Below are positions 1-6,838 of a stretch of 22,867 nt of DNA, in pieces. Position 1 is the stretch's first letter. The number at the start of each line of letters is the position of its first letter. The stretch is from IMG/VR virus record IMGVR_UViG_3300033146_001906, positions 1 through 22,867 of that record. The stretch is one strand, 5' to 3'. The notes under the pieces were generated by a model. That model made no database searches. It saw only the letters and a list, made by a program, of their open reading frames with translations, and had not been told where the DNA came from. Made by a program: the position numbers and the translations under genes. Origin of the DNA: a virus.

Positions 1-827
1 TTAGATTTACACAAGATAATACATTTGATACTTTAATAGCTTTAGCTAAAATATATTCAAATACAGAAGATACATTTATATTAACTGGTGGTATTGATAA
101 TGGAACAAGTTATAGTGAAGGATATTTATATAGACAAAATAAAATATATCATTTTGATGCATTTACATATACTTTATCTACAAATGTATATATTCACGAT
201 AGAATTGATTATGATTTGAACGGAAATAAAACATTTAAAAGTGGTATAAGTTATGATACTTATGAAATAGAAGATTGCTATCTTGATGAAATATCTACAG
301 GAGGTAATTCTTTTAATTTAAGTTTATTTATGCAAAAAAGAATGGAATATGTTTTGATGGAAAAAATGTTTGATAGTGTTCCAGGAATTACTACATTGAC
401 TAATTACATTAAAGATCATTATTTAAACCAATGGACTGCTATGACTTATGTGAATGGGTATAGTGTTAATCCAGGCAAACACGTGCTAAAATATCATATG
501 GATCCATTTGGTAATTTAAGTATTCGTGGAACTGTTTATAAAAGTACAAGTCCTGTTACTGATCTTGCAATAGTATTCCCAGGTATAAAAATAAGTTCTA
601 TACCAGTTATATTAGCACCTGATAATAGAATAATGATGCCAGTTATGAATATGAAATCAAGAACTATTTTCACCGCTATAGATTCAGTAGATTATAGTGT
701 TTATAGTGCTACTTATATTATAATAGAACCATCTGGAGATGTTAATATATTTATGCACGATATTCCTCAAACCCCATCAAATCAAGAATATTATATTGAT
801 GTTACAATTAAAACTTTAGGATGGTAG
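1..827 (+). CDS. Tail fibre or baseplate-associated protein, 3' end of gene
   Basis: The reading frame is open from base 3 with no stop, so the gene begins left of the window; 274 residues are visible. The first internal start-like codon (TTG at 216) is not a convincing start because coding sequence continues in frame upstream. The visible N-terminal part, around TGGIDNGTSYSEGYLYRQNK, resembles the short glycine- and tyrosine-rich modules of Bacteroidetes phage tail proteins that open with a 'sGc...y..Gyv..nG' pattern. The rest is beta-rich and looks like the distal domain of a virion surface protein. No enzymatic motif, signal peptide or membrane segment is seen. It ends in TAG and is followed by two hairpins. 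A role in adsorption is inferred from this pattern and from the tail genes elsewhere in the window; the exact family is not recognised. Confidence 0.55.
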   Translation, partial: RFTQDNTFDTLIALAKIYSNTEDTFILTGGIDNGTSYSEGYLYRQNKIYHFDAFTYTLSTNVYIHDRIDYDLNGNKTFKSGISYDTYEIEDCYLDEISTGGNSFNLSLFMQKRMEYVLMEKMFDSVPGITTLTNYIKDHYLNQWTAMTYVNGYSVNPGKHVLKYHMDPFGNLSIRGTVYKSTSPVTDLAIVFPGIKISSIPVILAPDNRIMMPVMNMKSRTIFTAIDSVDYSVYSATYIIIEPSGDVNIFMHDIPQTPSNQEYYIDVTIKTLGW

Positions 828-848
828 AAATGTTATAAAAAAGTATAA

Positions 849-867
849 GGGATTTTTTAAAGATCCC
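849..867 (+). terminator. Short hairpin after the tail gene
   Basis: GGGAT (849-853) pairs with ATCCC (863-867) across a 9-base A/T loop, starting 22 bases after the stop codon at 827. T-rich sequence follows. It may be a weak terminator or an RNA 3'-end stabiliser working with the stronger hairpin at 897-931. Confidence 0.4.
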
Positions 868-896
868 AGAAGAATATTTATTTTTCTTTCATTAAT

Positions 897-931
897 AGGG
901 TAGATTTTCTTTTAATTAAGAGATCTACCCT
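897..931. terminator. Bidirectional terminator between convergent genes
   Basis: AGGGTAGAT (897-905) pairs perfectly with ATCTACCCT (923-931). The loop can itself fold through CTTTT/AAGAG. T-rich sequence follows on the plus strand and A-rich sequence precedes it, so the hairpin can end transcripts from either side. It sits between the plus-strand tail gene ending at 827 and the minus-strand gene ending at 943. Confidence 0.7.
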
Positions 932-942
932 TAGTTTAATTT

Positions 943-1119
943 TTAATCTTTTTTGTCATATAAAATTATTTCTAAATTATCTACAAAATATTTCACTGTC
1001 CAATAAACATAATAAGGTATAGCTATACCAAATGTACATACACTTATTAATAATAATAATAGAGATATGAAGAAAAACTCTATAAAACTTCCTGTGTAAA
1101 CTACTTTTCCTTTTGTCAT
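943..1119 (-). CDS. Small membrane protein, 58 aa
   Basis: Read on the minus strand from ATG at 1119 to TAA at 943-945, this frame gives 58 residues beginning MTKGKVVYTG. Residues 12-35 or so form a long hydrophobic stretch rich in Phe, Leu and Ile. A second semi-hydrophobic segment with GIAIPYYVYW follows, and the tail is charged (YDKKD). The order 'TGSF..FF.SLLLLL.S..TFGIAIPYY' resembles the small membrane unit of the DUF898/YjgN type, so one or two membrane spans are likely. The A-rich leader before the ATG matches other starts here. It lies 108 bases downstream of the primase-helicase on the same strand and may share its transcript. Function is unknown; inner-membrane location is inferred from hydrophobicity alone. 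Confidence 0.65.
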   Translation of the reverse strand: MTKGKVVYTGSFIEFFFISLLLLLISVCTFGIAIPYYVYWTVKYFVDNLEIILYDKKD

Positions 1120-1227
1120 TTTATTATATTTTAAATTATTAAATAAATATTGTTAAAATATATTATATAAAATTATAACGTGTTTAATACTTTTTTTTAA
1201 TATTTATTTTAATTAAAAAACTGTTAT

Positions 1228-3834
1228 TTAATTAAATATACCACCTCTTTTTAATTCATATTTTTGTATCGCATTTTCTAAAGGTATTCTACTATATAAA
1301 TACACGTTACAATCATTTCGTAACACTCTTGCTCGTCCGATTGCTTGTATCAATTCACCAGTAACCATTTCTAACTGCAAATCTCTTAATATAGGTTCTC
1401 TAAATGTATTTAATTTAAATTTAAAAGATCCATATATAACTTCTTGCTTTGAATAATTATGTTCATCAAATAAATTTTCATTAGATATTGTTCTAGCCAT
1501 TAATAAATAAGTCCAATCTGGATAATATGGTGTTCCTACTACTGCAATATCATTTCCACTTAAACTATCAAAACCAGTTAATTTACCAAAATAAATATCT
1601 TTTAATGAATTTTTAAATTTAGATAATTGAGATCTAAATGTTATTATTTGAATATCTTCCTTATTTTTATCTTTTAAATCTTTTTTAATGTAATTTAATG
1701 AATATTGTTTTTTATTATTTAATGATGATCGTGAATAAGTATAACGAGTATCTTGATATATTGTTCCTATAGTTTCAACATTATCAATACTATAAAATTT
1801 AACTCTATCTTTATATAATGCTTTATAAATCGTTTCAGATGCTGTTGCACTTAGTATTATTATTTTTTTATCTTTATTTAAATCTTTACGAGTTGTAAAA
1901 TGAATATTAGAATTTTCAATTACTTTTAATATATTTTTAAAATTACTATTAACATCAATATCTATAAATATTTCTTTTGCAAATAATAATTCTATAATAT
2001 TAGAATCATATATTTTATTTTTTATTAATTCTTCTACTATTTTTGATTTTATATTATTATTTGATGATACATTGCTTCTTATAAAAAATGGTATACCATC
2101 TTTAAGTTTACCAATTAATTTATTTAATAATAATGATAATAATGTATTACTATTTTTAAATTTATTTACTAAATTTATAAGATCTTTACCTTTAACTGTA
2201 TTTATTTTAATTATACTTTGAAATGGATCTTCATCATATATATAAGTATTTTGTTTAAAATCAACAAATTGTGTCATTTGATGTGTTGTAATAACATTTA
2301 CATTTCCTTTATATGATTCTTTTATTTTATTACGATATTCTTTTATATTTTTTTTATCAACTTTATCAGCATTTTTGTCTTTTAAAAGATGATTTAATAA
2401 ATTAGTTACTTCATCTGATAAACCAACACGATATAAATAATTAATTTCTTTAGTTAATTTATCAGATAATATAGGAAATTCAGGAGTTGTTGTAAATTTA
2501 TTTTCTTTAGATGCTTTTAATATACGATTTGATACCTCATCTTTTAAACTATGATTAGGAAATGCCATTACAACATTCATATTTTTAATATTTTCTAATA
2601 AACGTGTTTTACCTAATCCTGTTGGAACTTTAATGATATGTATCTTTTTATCATCACTATTTATAGCTTCATTATAATACTTTATTAATTTTTGTTCTGC
2701 TTCCATAAGTGTTATACCTTTTTTAATTTCTTTTATACGTTTAATAATATAGTCTTTTTCTGGTTTACATTCTAAAAAAAATGATAAATTACCATTATAT
2801 TTATATTTTTTAATAGATTTTATTAAATTAAAATCTGAATCATTATAATGACTTATACCTTTATTGTTATTTAATTTCATTGTGTCTTTTAAAAACTTTT
2901 CACCACCATTAATCCATAATAAATTTTTTATCAAATATAATAAACTTGCATAAGCTAAATGACCATTAACAAATGTATAAAATAATTTATTGTTCTCTAT
3001 CGCATATTCCCAATCAAAACGTTGAACTATATTATGTACCGGATGTATATCTATATTATTATCTTTCAATACATTAAGCCATTCTAAATTTGTTAAAATA
3101 TTGGTTGTCAATTGTTTATTAGACGAACTTAGGTGTTTTTTGCAATTTTTACTCAAGTGGTTTATATATATATAACCACTTGAGTAAAAATTGAATTTTT
3201 TGTTAAAGTTCGTTTCTAAATCATTGTTAGCCAAAATGTTTAAAATTTCATTAGTTGAATTTAAAGTAGAATCTGAGTAAATTAATTTTTTACCTCCATA
3301 AAACATTCGTGCTAAATCAAACGTTGCTTTGTCACTTTCAGTAAACAATTTTTTAAACCAATTTAAAACATTTTTTATTTGATTTTTATCTTTAATAATT
3401 TTATCAAGAATGATAACTATTCTAAATTTACGTTTTGAATTACTATCATTAAAAGTTGAATAAACTATATTAGGAATAATACCAAAAAAATTAAGTTTAT
3501 CCATAATAATATTAGGTGTAACCCCTGAATCAAAATCTAAACCTATTATTTGTGATTTAGACCAAGTAGTATTAGATTTACTATTGTTTCTATTAATTTC
3601 AAATATACCAGGAAACCAAGTATAACCATTAGAAATTTTATACACAAATTCATTAAAAGGAATTAATTCTGTTTTAGATTGTTTTTTAATTTTAGGAACT
3701 TGAACAGGTGAGGGTTTAATTTTATATGATATTTTATCTATAGTAACTAAAATATTTGTTTGCTCTTCTTTTTTAATATTTTTCAATTCTTCAAAAATAT
3801 TGAAATCATTAGGATCATAACTCTGTGTTTGCAT
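1228..3834 (-). CDS. Primase-helicase fusion, 868 aa
   Basis: One long protein that probably both primes and unwinds DNA during phage replication. Near residues 96-102 it carries IIGLDFD, matching the DxD metal-binding motif of archaeo-eukaryotic primase (AEP) domains. YSTF (125-128) and KRKFRIVIILD (134-144) follow as expected for such a domain in phages and mobile elements. The C-terminal half has superfamily 2 helicase motifs: Walker A VPTGLGKT (403-410), ITTHQM (515-520), DEDP (534-537), LSATAS (661-666) and the arginine-finger motif QAIGRARVLR (830-839). No zinc finger is evident. It starts at ATG 3834 with an A-rich leader. The gene is on the opposite strand to the virion operon and has a structured 566-base region upstream. 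The helicase assignment is strong; the primase assignment rests on the DxD context and general pattern. Confidence 0.82.
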   Translation of the reverse strand: MQTQSYDPNDFNIFEELKNIKKEEQTNILVTIDKISYKIKPSPVQVPKIKKQSKTELIPFNEFVYKISNGYTWFPGIFEINRNNSKSNTTWSKSQIIGLDFDSGVTPNIIMDKLNFFGIIPNIVYSTFNDSNSKRKFRIVIILDKIIKDKNQIKNVLNWFKKLFTESDKATFDLARMFYGGKKLIYSDSTLNSTNEILNILANNDLETNFNKKFNFYSSGYIYINHLSKNCKKHLSSSNKQLTTNILTNLEWLNVLKDNNIDIHPVHNIVQRFDWEYAIENNKLFYTFVNGHLAYASLLYLIKNLLWINGGEKFLKDTMKLNNNKGISHYNDSDFNLIKSIKKYKYNGNLSFFLECKPEKDYIIKRIKEIKKGITLMEAEQKLIKYYNEAINSDDKKIHIIKVPTGLGKTRLLENIKNMNVVMAFPNHSLKDEVSNRILKASKENKFTTTPEFPILSDKLTKEINYLYRVGLSDEVTNLLNHLLKDKNADKVDKKNIKEYRNKIKESYKGNVNVITTHQMTQFVDFKQNTYIYDEDPFQSIIKINTVKGKDLINLVNKFKNSNTLLSLLLNKLIGKLKDGIPFFIRSNVSSNNNIKSKIVEELIKNKIYDSNIIELLFAKEIFIDIDVNSNFKNILKVIENSNIHFTTRKDLNKDKKIIILSATASETIYKALYKDRVKFYSIDNVETIGTIYQDTRYTYSRSSLNNKKQYSLNYIKKDLKDKNKEDIQIITFRSQLSKFKNSLKDIYFGKLTGFDSLSGNDIAVVGTPYYPDWTYLLMARTISNENLFDEHNYSKQEVIYGSFKFKLNTFREPILRDLQLEMVTGELIQAIGRARVLRNDCNVYLYSRIPLENAIQKYELKRGGIFN

Positions 3835-3881
3835 ATTTTTAATTTATTTTATTTGTTTTGCATTTATATTTCTTTATAAAG

Positions 3882-3942
3882 TTGTTAGAGAGTGGTAATG
3901 CACGGCCAAAGATTATTAAAAAACCTAACCACTCTCTAACAA
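3882..3942. repeat. Perfect 15-bp inverted repeat
   Basis: TTGTTAGAGAGTGGT (3882-3896) is the exact reverse complement of 3928-3942, with a 31-base spacer. The arms are G+C-richer than the surroundings. The structure could be an RNA hairpin on either strand, a protein-binding site or a mobile-element remnant. It lies about 48 bases upstream of the primase-helicase start, in that gene's probable leader. Confidence 0.8.
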
Positions 3943-4007
3943 GGATAACTTTTGTTGTAGTTCCAAACAAGTTCTTTAAAAGTGCAATGAATGGATCAAG
4001 AACATAA
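3882..4007. other. G+C-richer island with a possible structured RNA
   Basis: This stretch of about 125 bases has visibly more G and C than the extremely A+T-rich gap around it. It contains the 15-bp inverted repeat, a possible 5-bp hairpin near 3952-3970 (TTGTT/AACAA), and GTTCTT (3971-3976) paired with AAGAAC (3998-4003). It is also open on both strands. On the plus strand TTG at 3882 could encode 41 residues ending FKSAMNGSRT. On the minus strand a start-less frame contains VREWLGFLIIFGRALPLSNN. Codons such as CGG and CCA are unlike the phage genes. I read it as a conserved non-coding element, leader RNA or acquired host fragment rather than a proven gene. Confidence 0.4.
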
Positions 4008-4250
4008 CACTAATAAATTAATATTTTATAATATAATATATATATACAAATAATGTTTTCAAAAAATTTAATTTTTGTTATTTATAATCATTCTAAATAG
4101 GAAAGTATACTTTACATTTAAAGCCAAAAATAACCACTTTTTTTAATGGCTTAATTAATTAATTATTAATACGTTAAATGCTGTTTATACCAAAAAAAAG
4201 TATCAACATATATAATACATTAAATTCTTTAATATTATTTTAATGGTTTT

Positions 4251-4300
4251 TATAATAAAGTTTTATAAAGAATAATAAAGTTTAATAAAGTTTAATAAAG
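4251..4300. repeat. Five 10-bp phased AATAAAG repeats, candidate origin
   Basis: Five consecutive 10-base units end in AAG with exact 10-base spacing: TATAATAAAG, TTTTATAAAG, AATAATAAAG and TTTAATAAAG twice. A 10-bp phase places each A-rich unit on the same face of the helix, which favours bending. A further pair, ATTTTAACAA and ATTTTAACAG, lies at 4341-4360 with the same period. The location in a gene-free gap upstream of the primase-helicase makes a replication origin or regulator-binding array plausible. The repeat is seen; the function is inferred. Confidence 0.5.
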
Positions 4301-4400
4301 ATTCTTTTAAATAAATTTAATAAAATACATATGATTTTTTATTTTAACAAATTTTAACAGGTGTACTTTAAATGCAGATTAATGATTATTAAATAAAGTT

Positions 4401-4787
4401 TTATGGTTTTATTAAAATAAATCCTTTAGTTTGTTTTAAAATACCTTTAAGAAGGCTACTTAAATGACCAAGACTGAGTTTATATTGGTTTGACAGTTGT
4501 TTTCTTGTTCCAGTTACAAAACCGTGCTGAGGATGATATAATGTAATATAAGGAACCATTTTTTTATAATAAATTCTACGATATTTAACTTTAGCTTTAA
4601 CTTTAGCTTTAACTTTAATTTCAGGTTTAATAGTATTGAAGTTATCATAATAATATTCTTTAAAAGGATTTAGTTTTCTATCGATATCGCTTTCAAAAAG
4701 TTCACCATTTAATATAGCTTCTTTAGTTAGACCCCAAAAATGTTGATAATTTATATGATAATAATAATACTTTTGATAAGGTTTCAT
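4401..4787 (-). CDS. Small basic protein with NUMOD1-like DNA-binding tail
   Basis: 128 residues. The N-terminal half is rich in Tyr (KYYYYHINYQ) and matches nothing I recognise. Residues 57-69 form a Lys/Val/Ala repeat (KVKAKVKAKVK) encoded by a tandem 12-base repeat, probably a flexible basic linker. The C-terminal segment, about 82-126, reads HPQHGFVTGTRKQLSNQYKL followed by LSLGHLSSLLKGIL. This fits the NUMOD1-type helix-turn-helix found beside homing endonuclease domains: a short strand, then 'G..r.ls..y.ls...ls.llkg.....kGf'. No catalytic HNH or GIY-YIG motif is present, so it may be a stand-alone DNA-binding protein or an endonuclease relic. It is divergent from the nuclease gene at 4884 and shares a 96-base control region with it. 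Confidence 0.6.
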   Translation of the reverse strand: MKPYQKYYYYHINYQHFWGLTKEAILNGELFESDIDRKLNPFKEYYYDNFNTIKPEIKVKAKVKAKVKYRRIYYKKMVPYITLYHPQHGFVTGTRKQLSNQYKLSLGHLSSLLKGILKQTKGFILIKP

Positions 4788-4825
4788 AATTTAATTTATT
4801 TATTAATTTATTTTCATTTTTATAC

Positions 4826-4833
4826 CAAATTTA
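4826..4833 (-). promoter_or_regulatory. Possible Bacteroidetes-type -7 box
   Basis: On the minus strand these bases read TAAATTTG, matching the Bacteroidetes -7 consensus TAnnTTTG, 39 bases before the ATG at 4787. No clear -33 TTTG lies at the expected distance upstream, so support is partial. Confidence 0.3.
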
Positions 4834-4841
4834 GTCAAAAA

Positions 4842-4883
4842 GGTTAATATTAAACGATATATATAATAAACAAACTATTAACC
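4842..4883. promoter_or_regulatory. Inverted repeat, possible operator
   Basis: GGTTAATA (4842-4849) and TATTAACC (4876-4883) are perfect 8-bp inverted copies separated by 26 bases. The right arm ends directly against the GTG start codon at 4884. The position between divergent genes suggests an operator, or an RNA hairpin that would hide the start codon. Confidence 0.45.
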
Positions 4884-5342
4884 GTGTTAAACTTTAATGA
4901 CTATGAACAAATATCAAGAGACAAATTTCAAACTTTATTCTTAAATAAAATAAATGTTAAACAAGTATATTGGTCTAATTTAAAAGACCATTATGATTGT
5001 ATCTTTAAATTTAATAATAAAATTATTATAACTGAACTTAAAGATAGACATAAACAATATGAAAACTATGATGATTTATTACTTGAATATGATAAATACC
5101 AGTCACTATTAAATATTAAAAAAGAAATTGCATTAGATTACCCTAGAACAACTATTTTAATACTTTATGTACATACATTCAGAAACAGTAATAAAATGCG
5201 TCTAACATACTTAAACGAGCATCTAGAACAAAAAGATTTTATTAAACAAGTACAACAAAAATCACAAGTGCTAACAAATGGTTATAAAGTAAAATTAGTA
5301 AGATACATTGATGATAGATTACATAAAATTAAAAAGATCTAA
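4884..5342 (+). CDS. PD-(D/E)XK-like nuclease
   Basis: 152 residues that probably form a small DNA endonuclease. The core runs HYDCIFKFNNKIIITELKDR, with Asp38 followed 12 residues later by Glu51-Leu-Lys53 at the end of a hydrophobic strand. This is the D...ExK signature of the PD-(D/E)XK fold, with a preceding helix at 6-20. A long charged helix (YDDLLLEYDKYQSL) and another hydrophobic strand (TTILILYVHTF, 89-99) complete a plausible fold. The start is GTG, since no ATG is available near the open end of the frame. The stop overlaps the ATG of the GIY-YIG gene (TAATG), so the two are translationally coupled. A resolvase or recombination nuclease is one option; the substrate cannot be told from sequence. 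Confidence 0.6.
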   Translation: MLNFNDYEQISRDKFQTLFLNKINVKQVYWSNLKDHYDCIFKFNNKIIITELKDRHKQYENYDDLLLEYDKYQSLLNIKKEIALDYPRTTILILYVHTFRNSNKMRLTYLNEHLEQKDFIKQVQQKSQVLTNGYKVKLVRYIDDRLHKIKKI

Positions 5343-5983
5343 TGAAAATATTTATTAATAAAACTTTTAAAGTAGATTATCGTAATAATTCAGTTATATA
5401 TTTTATAGATGAAACATTAGATGAAATAGAAACTTTATTTGATGTTATAAAAAAGTATAACATTTATAGATTAAATCATCATTATCATTATTCACCTTAT
5501 GATTGGTATTGGAATAAAACTTGGAATAATAAAAATTATAAATGTTCAGGAGTGATAACAAATAATATTAATGAATATAGACCTAATTATAAAATTATAT
5601 CTGTGTGGAAACATCACGATCAAATAGAAACTATTAATGAAGAACAATTATATAATGAAATTTTAAATTATTTTCAATTAAAATACAATAGTAATTATTT
5701 AAACATCGTATTAAATGATATAACAAGATATATTGGTAGAACAAATAACATCCATAGAAGAACTCTTGAACATAAAAGATTATATAGAAAAGGTTATAAA
5801 AAAGTATTATATAATTTTATGAGAAAAGAAAAACATATTGAAGATGATATAGAATTAAAAGAAATATATAAGTCTACTAAAAAAGTAGATACAAAAAGAT
5901 TTGAAATGTTTGAGATACTAAAAGACTATTTTAATAAAAAGGAATTAAAACAACAAGTTCCTAAAATATCAGATAAATATTAA
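5342..5983 (+). CDS. GIY-YIG family endonuclease
   Basis: 213 residues. The C-terminal half carries a GIY-YIG nuclease signature: RYIGRTNNIHRRTLEHKR (129-146), with the YIG tripeptide at 130-132, the catalytic-type arginine at 139/140 and His144. A later KRFEMFEIL segment supplies a candidate metal-binding glutamate (Glu188), followed by Asn198. The GIY half of the motif is weak (NIVLNDITRY). The N-terminal 100 residues are unusual, with a cluster of His, Tyr and Trp around 45-62, and have no recognised domain. The gene starts inside the stop codon of the nuclease at 4884. Members of this family act as homing, repair or restriction-type endonucleases; with no intron seen, a free-standing phage nuclease is likely. 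Confidence 0.75.
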   Translation: MKIFINKTFKVDYRNNSVIYFIDETLDEIETLFDVIKKYNIYRLNHHYHYSPYDWYWNKTWNNKNYKCSGVITNNINEYRPNYKIISVWKHHDQIETINEEQLYNEILNYFQLKYNSNYLNIVLNDITRYIGRTNNIHRRTLEHKRLYRKGYKKVLYNFMRKEKHIEDDIELKEIYKSTKKVDTKRFEMFEILKDYFNKKELKQQVPKISDKY

Positions 5984-6001
5984 AAAAAAAATAAATAAAT
6001 A

Positions 6002-6268
6002 ATGAAAACACCTAGTTATAAATTATTAAACAAAGTAGATAAAGCAATTGGTCATATGTATAGTGAAATTATAACATTTTCTAAAATAAAAAATATATTA
6101 TATTTTCTTATTAATAAACCAGATGGTCCAGTAGAAGATAAAATGATAAATATATTAATAGATAAAAATTATTTACTATTAATAGACAGATTAATCGATC
6201 TTAAAGTTATAACTGAAACAGAAAAATGGAATATTGCTTTATCAGAAGATTATATAAAATATGTGTAA
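6002..6268 (+). CDS. Hypothetical protein, 88 aa
   Basis: I do not recognise this protein. It is 88 residues long and mostly helical in appearance, with two hydrophobic helices (KIKNILYFLI and YLLLIDRLIDLKVI). It has no signal peptide, cysteine motif or obvious DNA-binding motif. The ATG is preceded by an A-rich AAATAAATA leader, the usual start context here. It lies 18 bases after the GIY-YIG gene and 5 bases before the start at 6274, so it is probably co-transcribed with both. Confidence 0.7.
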   Translation: MKTPSYKLLNKVDKAIGHMYSEIITFSKIKNILYFLINKPDGPVEDKMINILIDKNYLLLIDRLIDLKVITETEKWNIALSEDYIKYV

Positions 6269-6273
6269 ATAAA

Positions 6274-6780
6274 ATGTTAGAACAATTATTAATAAAATAT
6301 AAAGAAACACGAAAAGATAAAGATTTAGCTAAATTACGTGATGAAGTAATGTTAGTATCAAATAAAATACTTTATCATCTAAAAGTGTCTAATAAATATT
6401 TAAGAGAAAATATTATAAATGAAATGGTAGTAGAATTTTATATAAATGTTGATAATATTTATATTAAAAATTTGCAAAGTTATTTATATACAATGATAAT
6501 CCATAATTTATATAATTATAGAAAAAAAGATAAAGAAAAATATAATATACCAATTTATAATCAATCTATATCTTTACATAAATCAGGTGATATAGATTTT
6601 GAATCCGCAATAAAGGAAATACTATCAAAAGCAAATTGTAATAAAGATATATTAAAAAAAATATTATTTTCTCAAAAATATATAACAGAAATAATTAAAG
6701 AAGACGATAATATATCTTTTTATGATATTAAAAAAGTATATAATGAAATAAGATATGTTATAAATAAACAACTCTTTTAA
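6274..6780 (+). CDS. Putative sigma-like regulatory protein
   Basis: 168 residues from ATG 6274. An upstream in-frame ATG at 6226 lies inside the preceding gene, while 6274 follows a TAAATAAA leader, so 6274 is preferred. An N-terminal helical region (VMLVSNKILYHL) is followed by LRENIINEMVVEFY and then IKNLQSYLYTMIIHNLYNYR. This pattern resembles sigma-70 region 2 (a helix, 'eDl.qE.fl..w', then '..l.sYLytia.N...dy.Rk'). The C-terminal part (ILKKILFSQKYITEIIKEDD) could be a degenerate region 4 helix-turn-helix. Similarity is by eye and weak. If correct, it would redirect host RNA polymerase to phage promoters. Otherwise it is an unknown helical protein. Confidence 0.45.
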   Translation: MLEQLLIKYKETRKDKDLAKLRDEVMLVSNKILYHLKVSNKYLRENIINEMVVEFYINVDNIYIKNLQSYLYTMIIHNLYNYRKKDKEKYNIPIYNQSISLHKSGDIDFESAIKEILSKANCNKDILKKILFSQKYITEIIKEDDNISFYDIKKVYNEIRYVINKQLF

Positions 6781-6819
6781 TTAAAATAATTTTAAAAAAA
6801 ACACCTTATATAAATATAA
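6781..6819 (+). promoter_or_regulatory. 39-bp repeated promoter-like element, copy 1
   Basis: This stretch matches 13371-13409 with only two mismatches over 39 bases. The 3' part, CACCTTATATAAATATAA, is identical in both. It starts right after a stop codon and ends 20 bases before the ATG at 6839. Its position upstream of a gene in both places suggests a phage promoter or regulator site. Confidence 0.6.
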
Positions 6820-6838
6820 CTAAAATAAATAAAAATAA

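Noticed and set aside
216-827. Complete 203-residue gene starting at TTG 216
   Set aside because: The frame is open upstream to base 3 with protein-like sequence, so this is the end of a longer gene.
832-848. 17-base motif GTTATAAAAAAGTATAA shared with 22583-22599 and 5444-5460
   Set aside because: In sequence this A/T-rich a few 17-base matches are expected by chance, and one copy is inside a coding region.
4125-4132. Minus-strand TATTTTTG as a host-type promoter for the primase-helicase
   Set aside because: No -33 TTTG lies at the right distance, and it is almost 300 bases from the gene start.
6226-6273. Upstream start for the sigma-like gene
   Set aside because: It would overlap the preceding gene by 43 bases; ATG 6274 has the usual A-rich leader.
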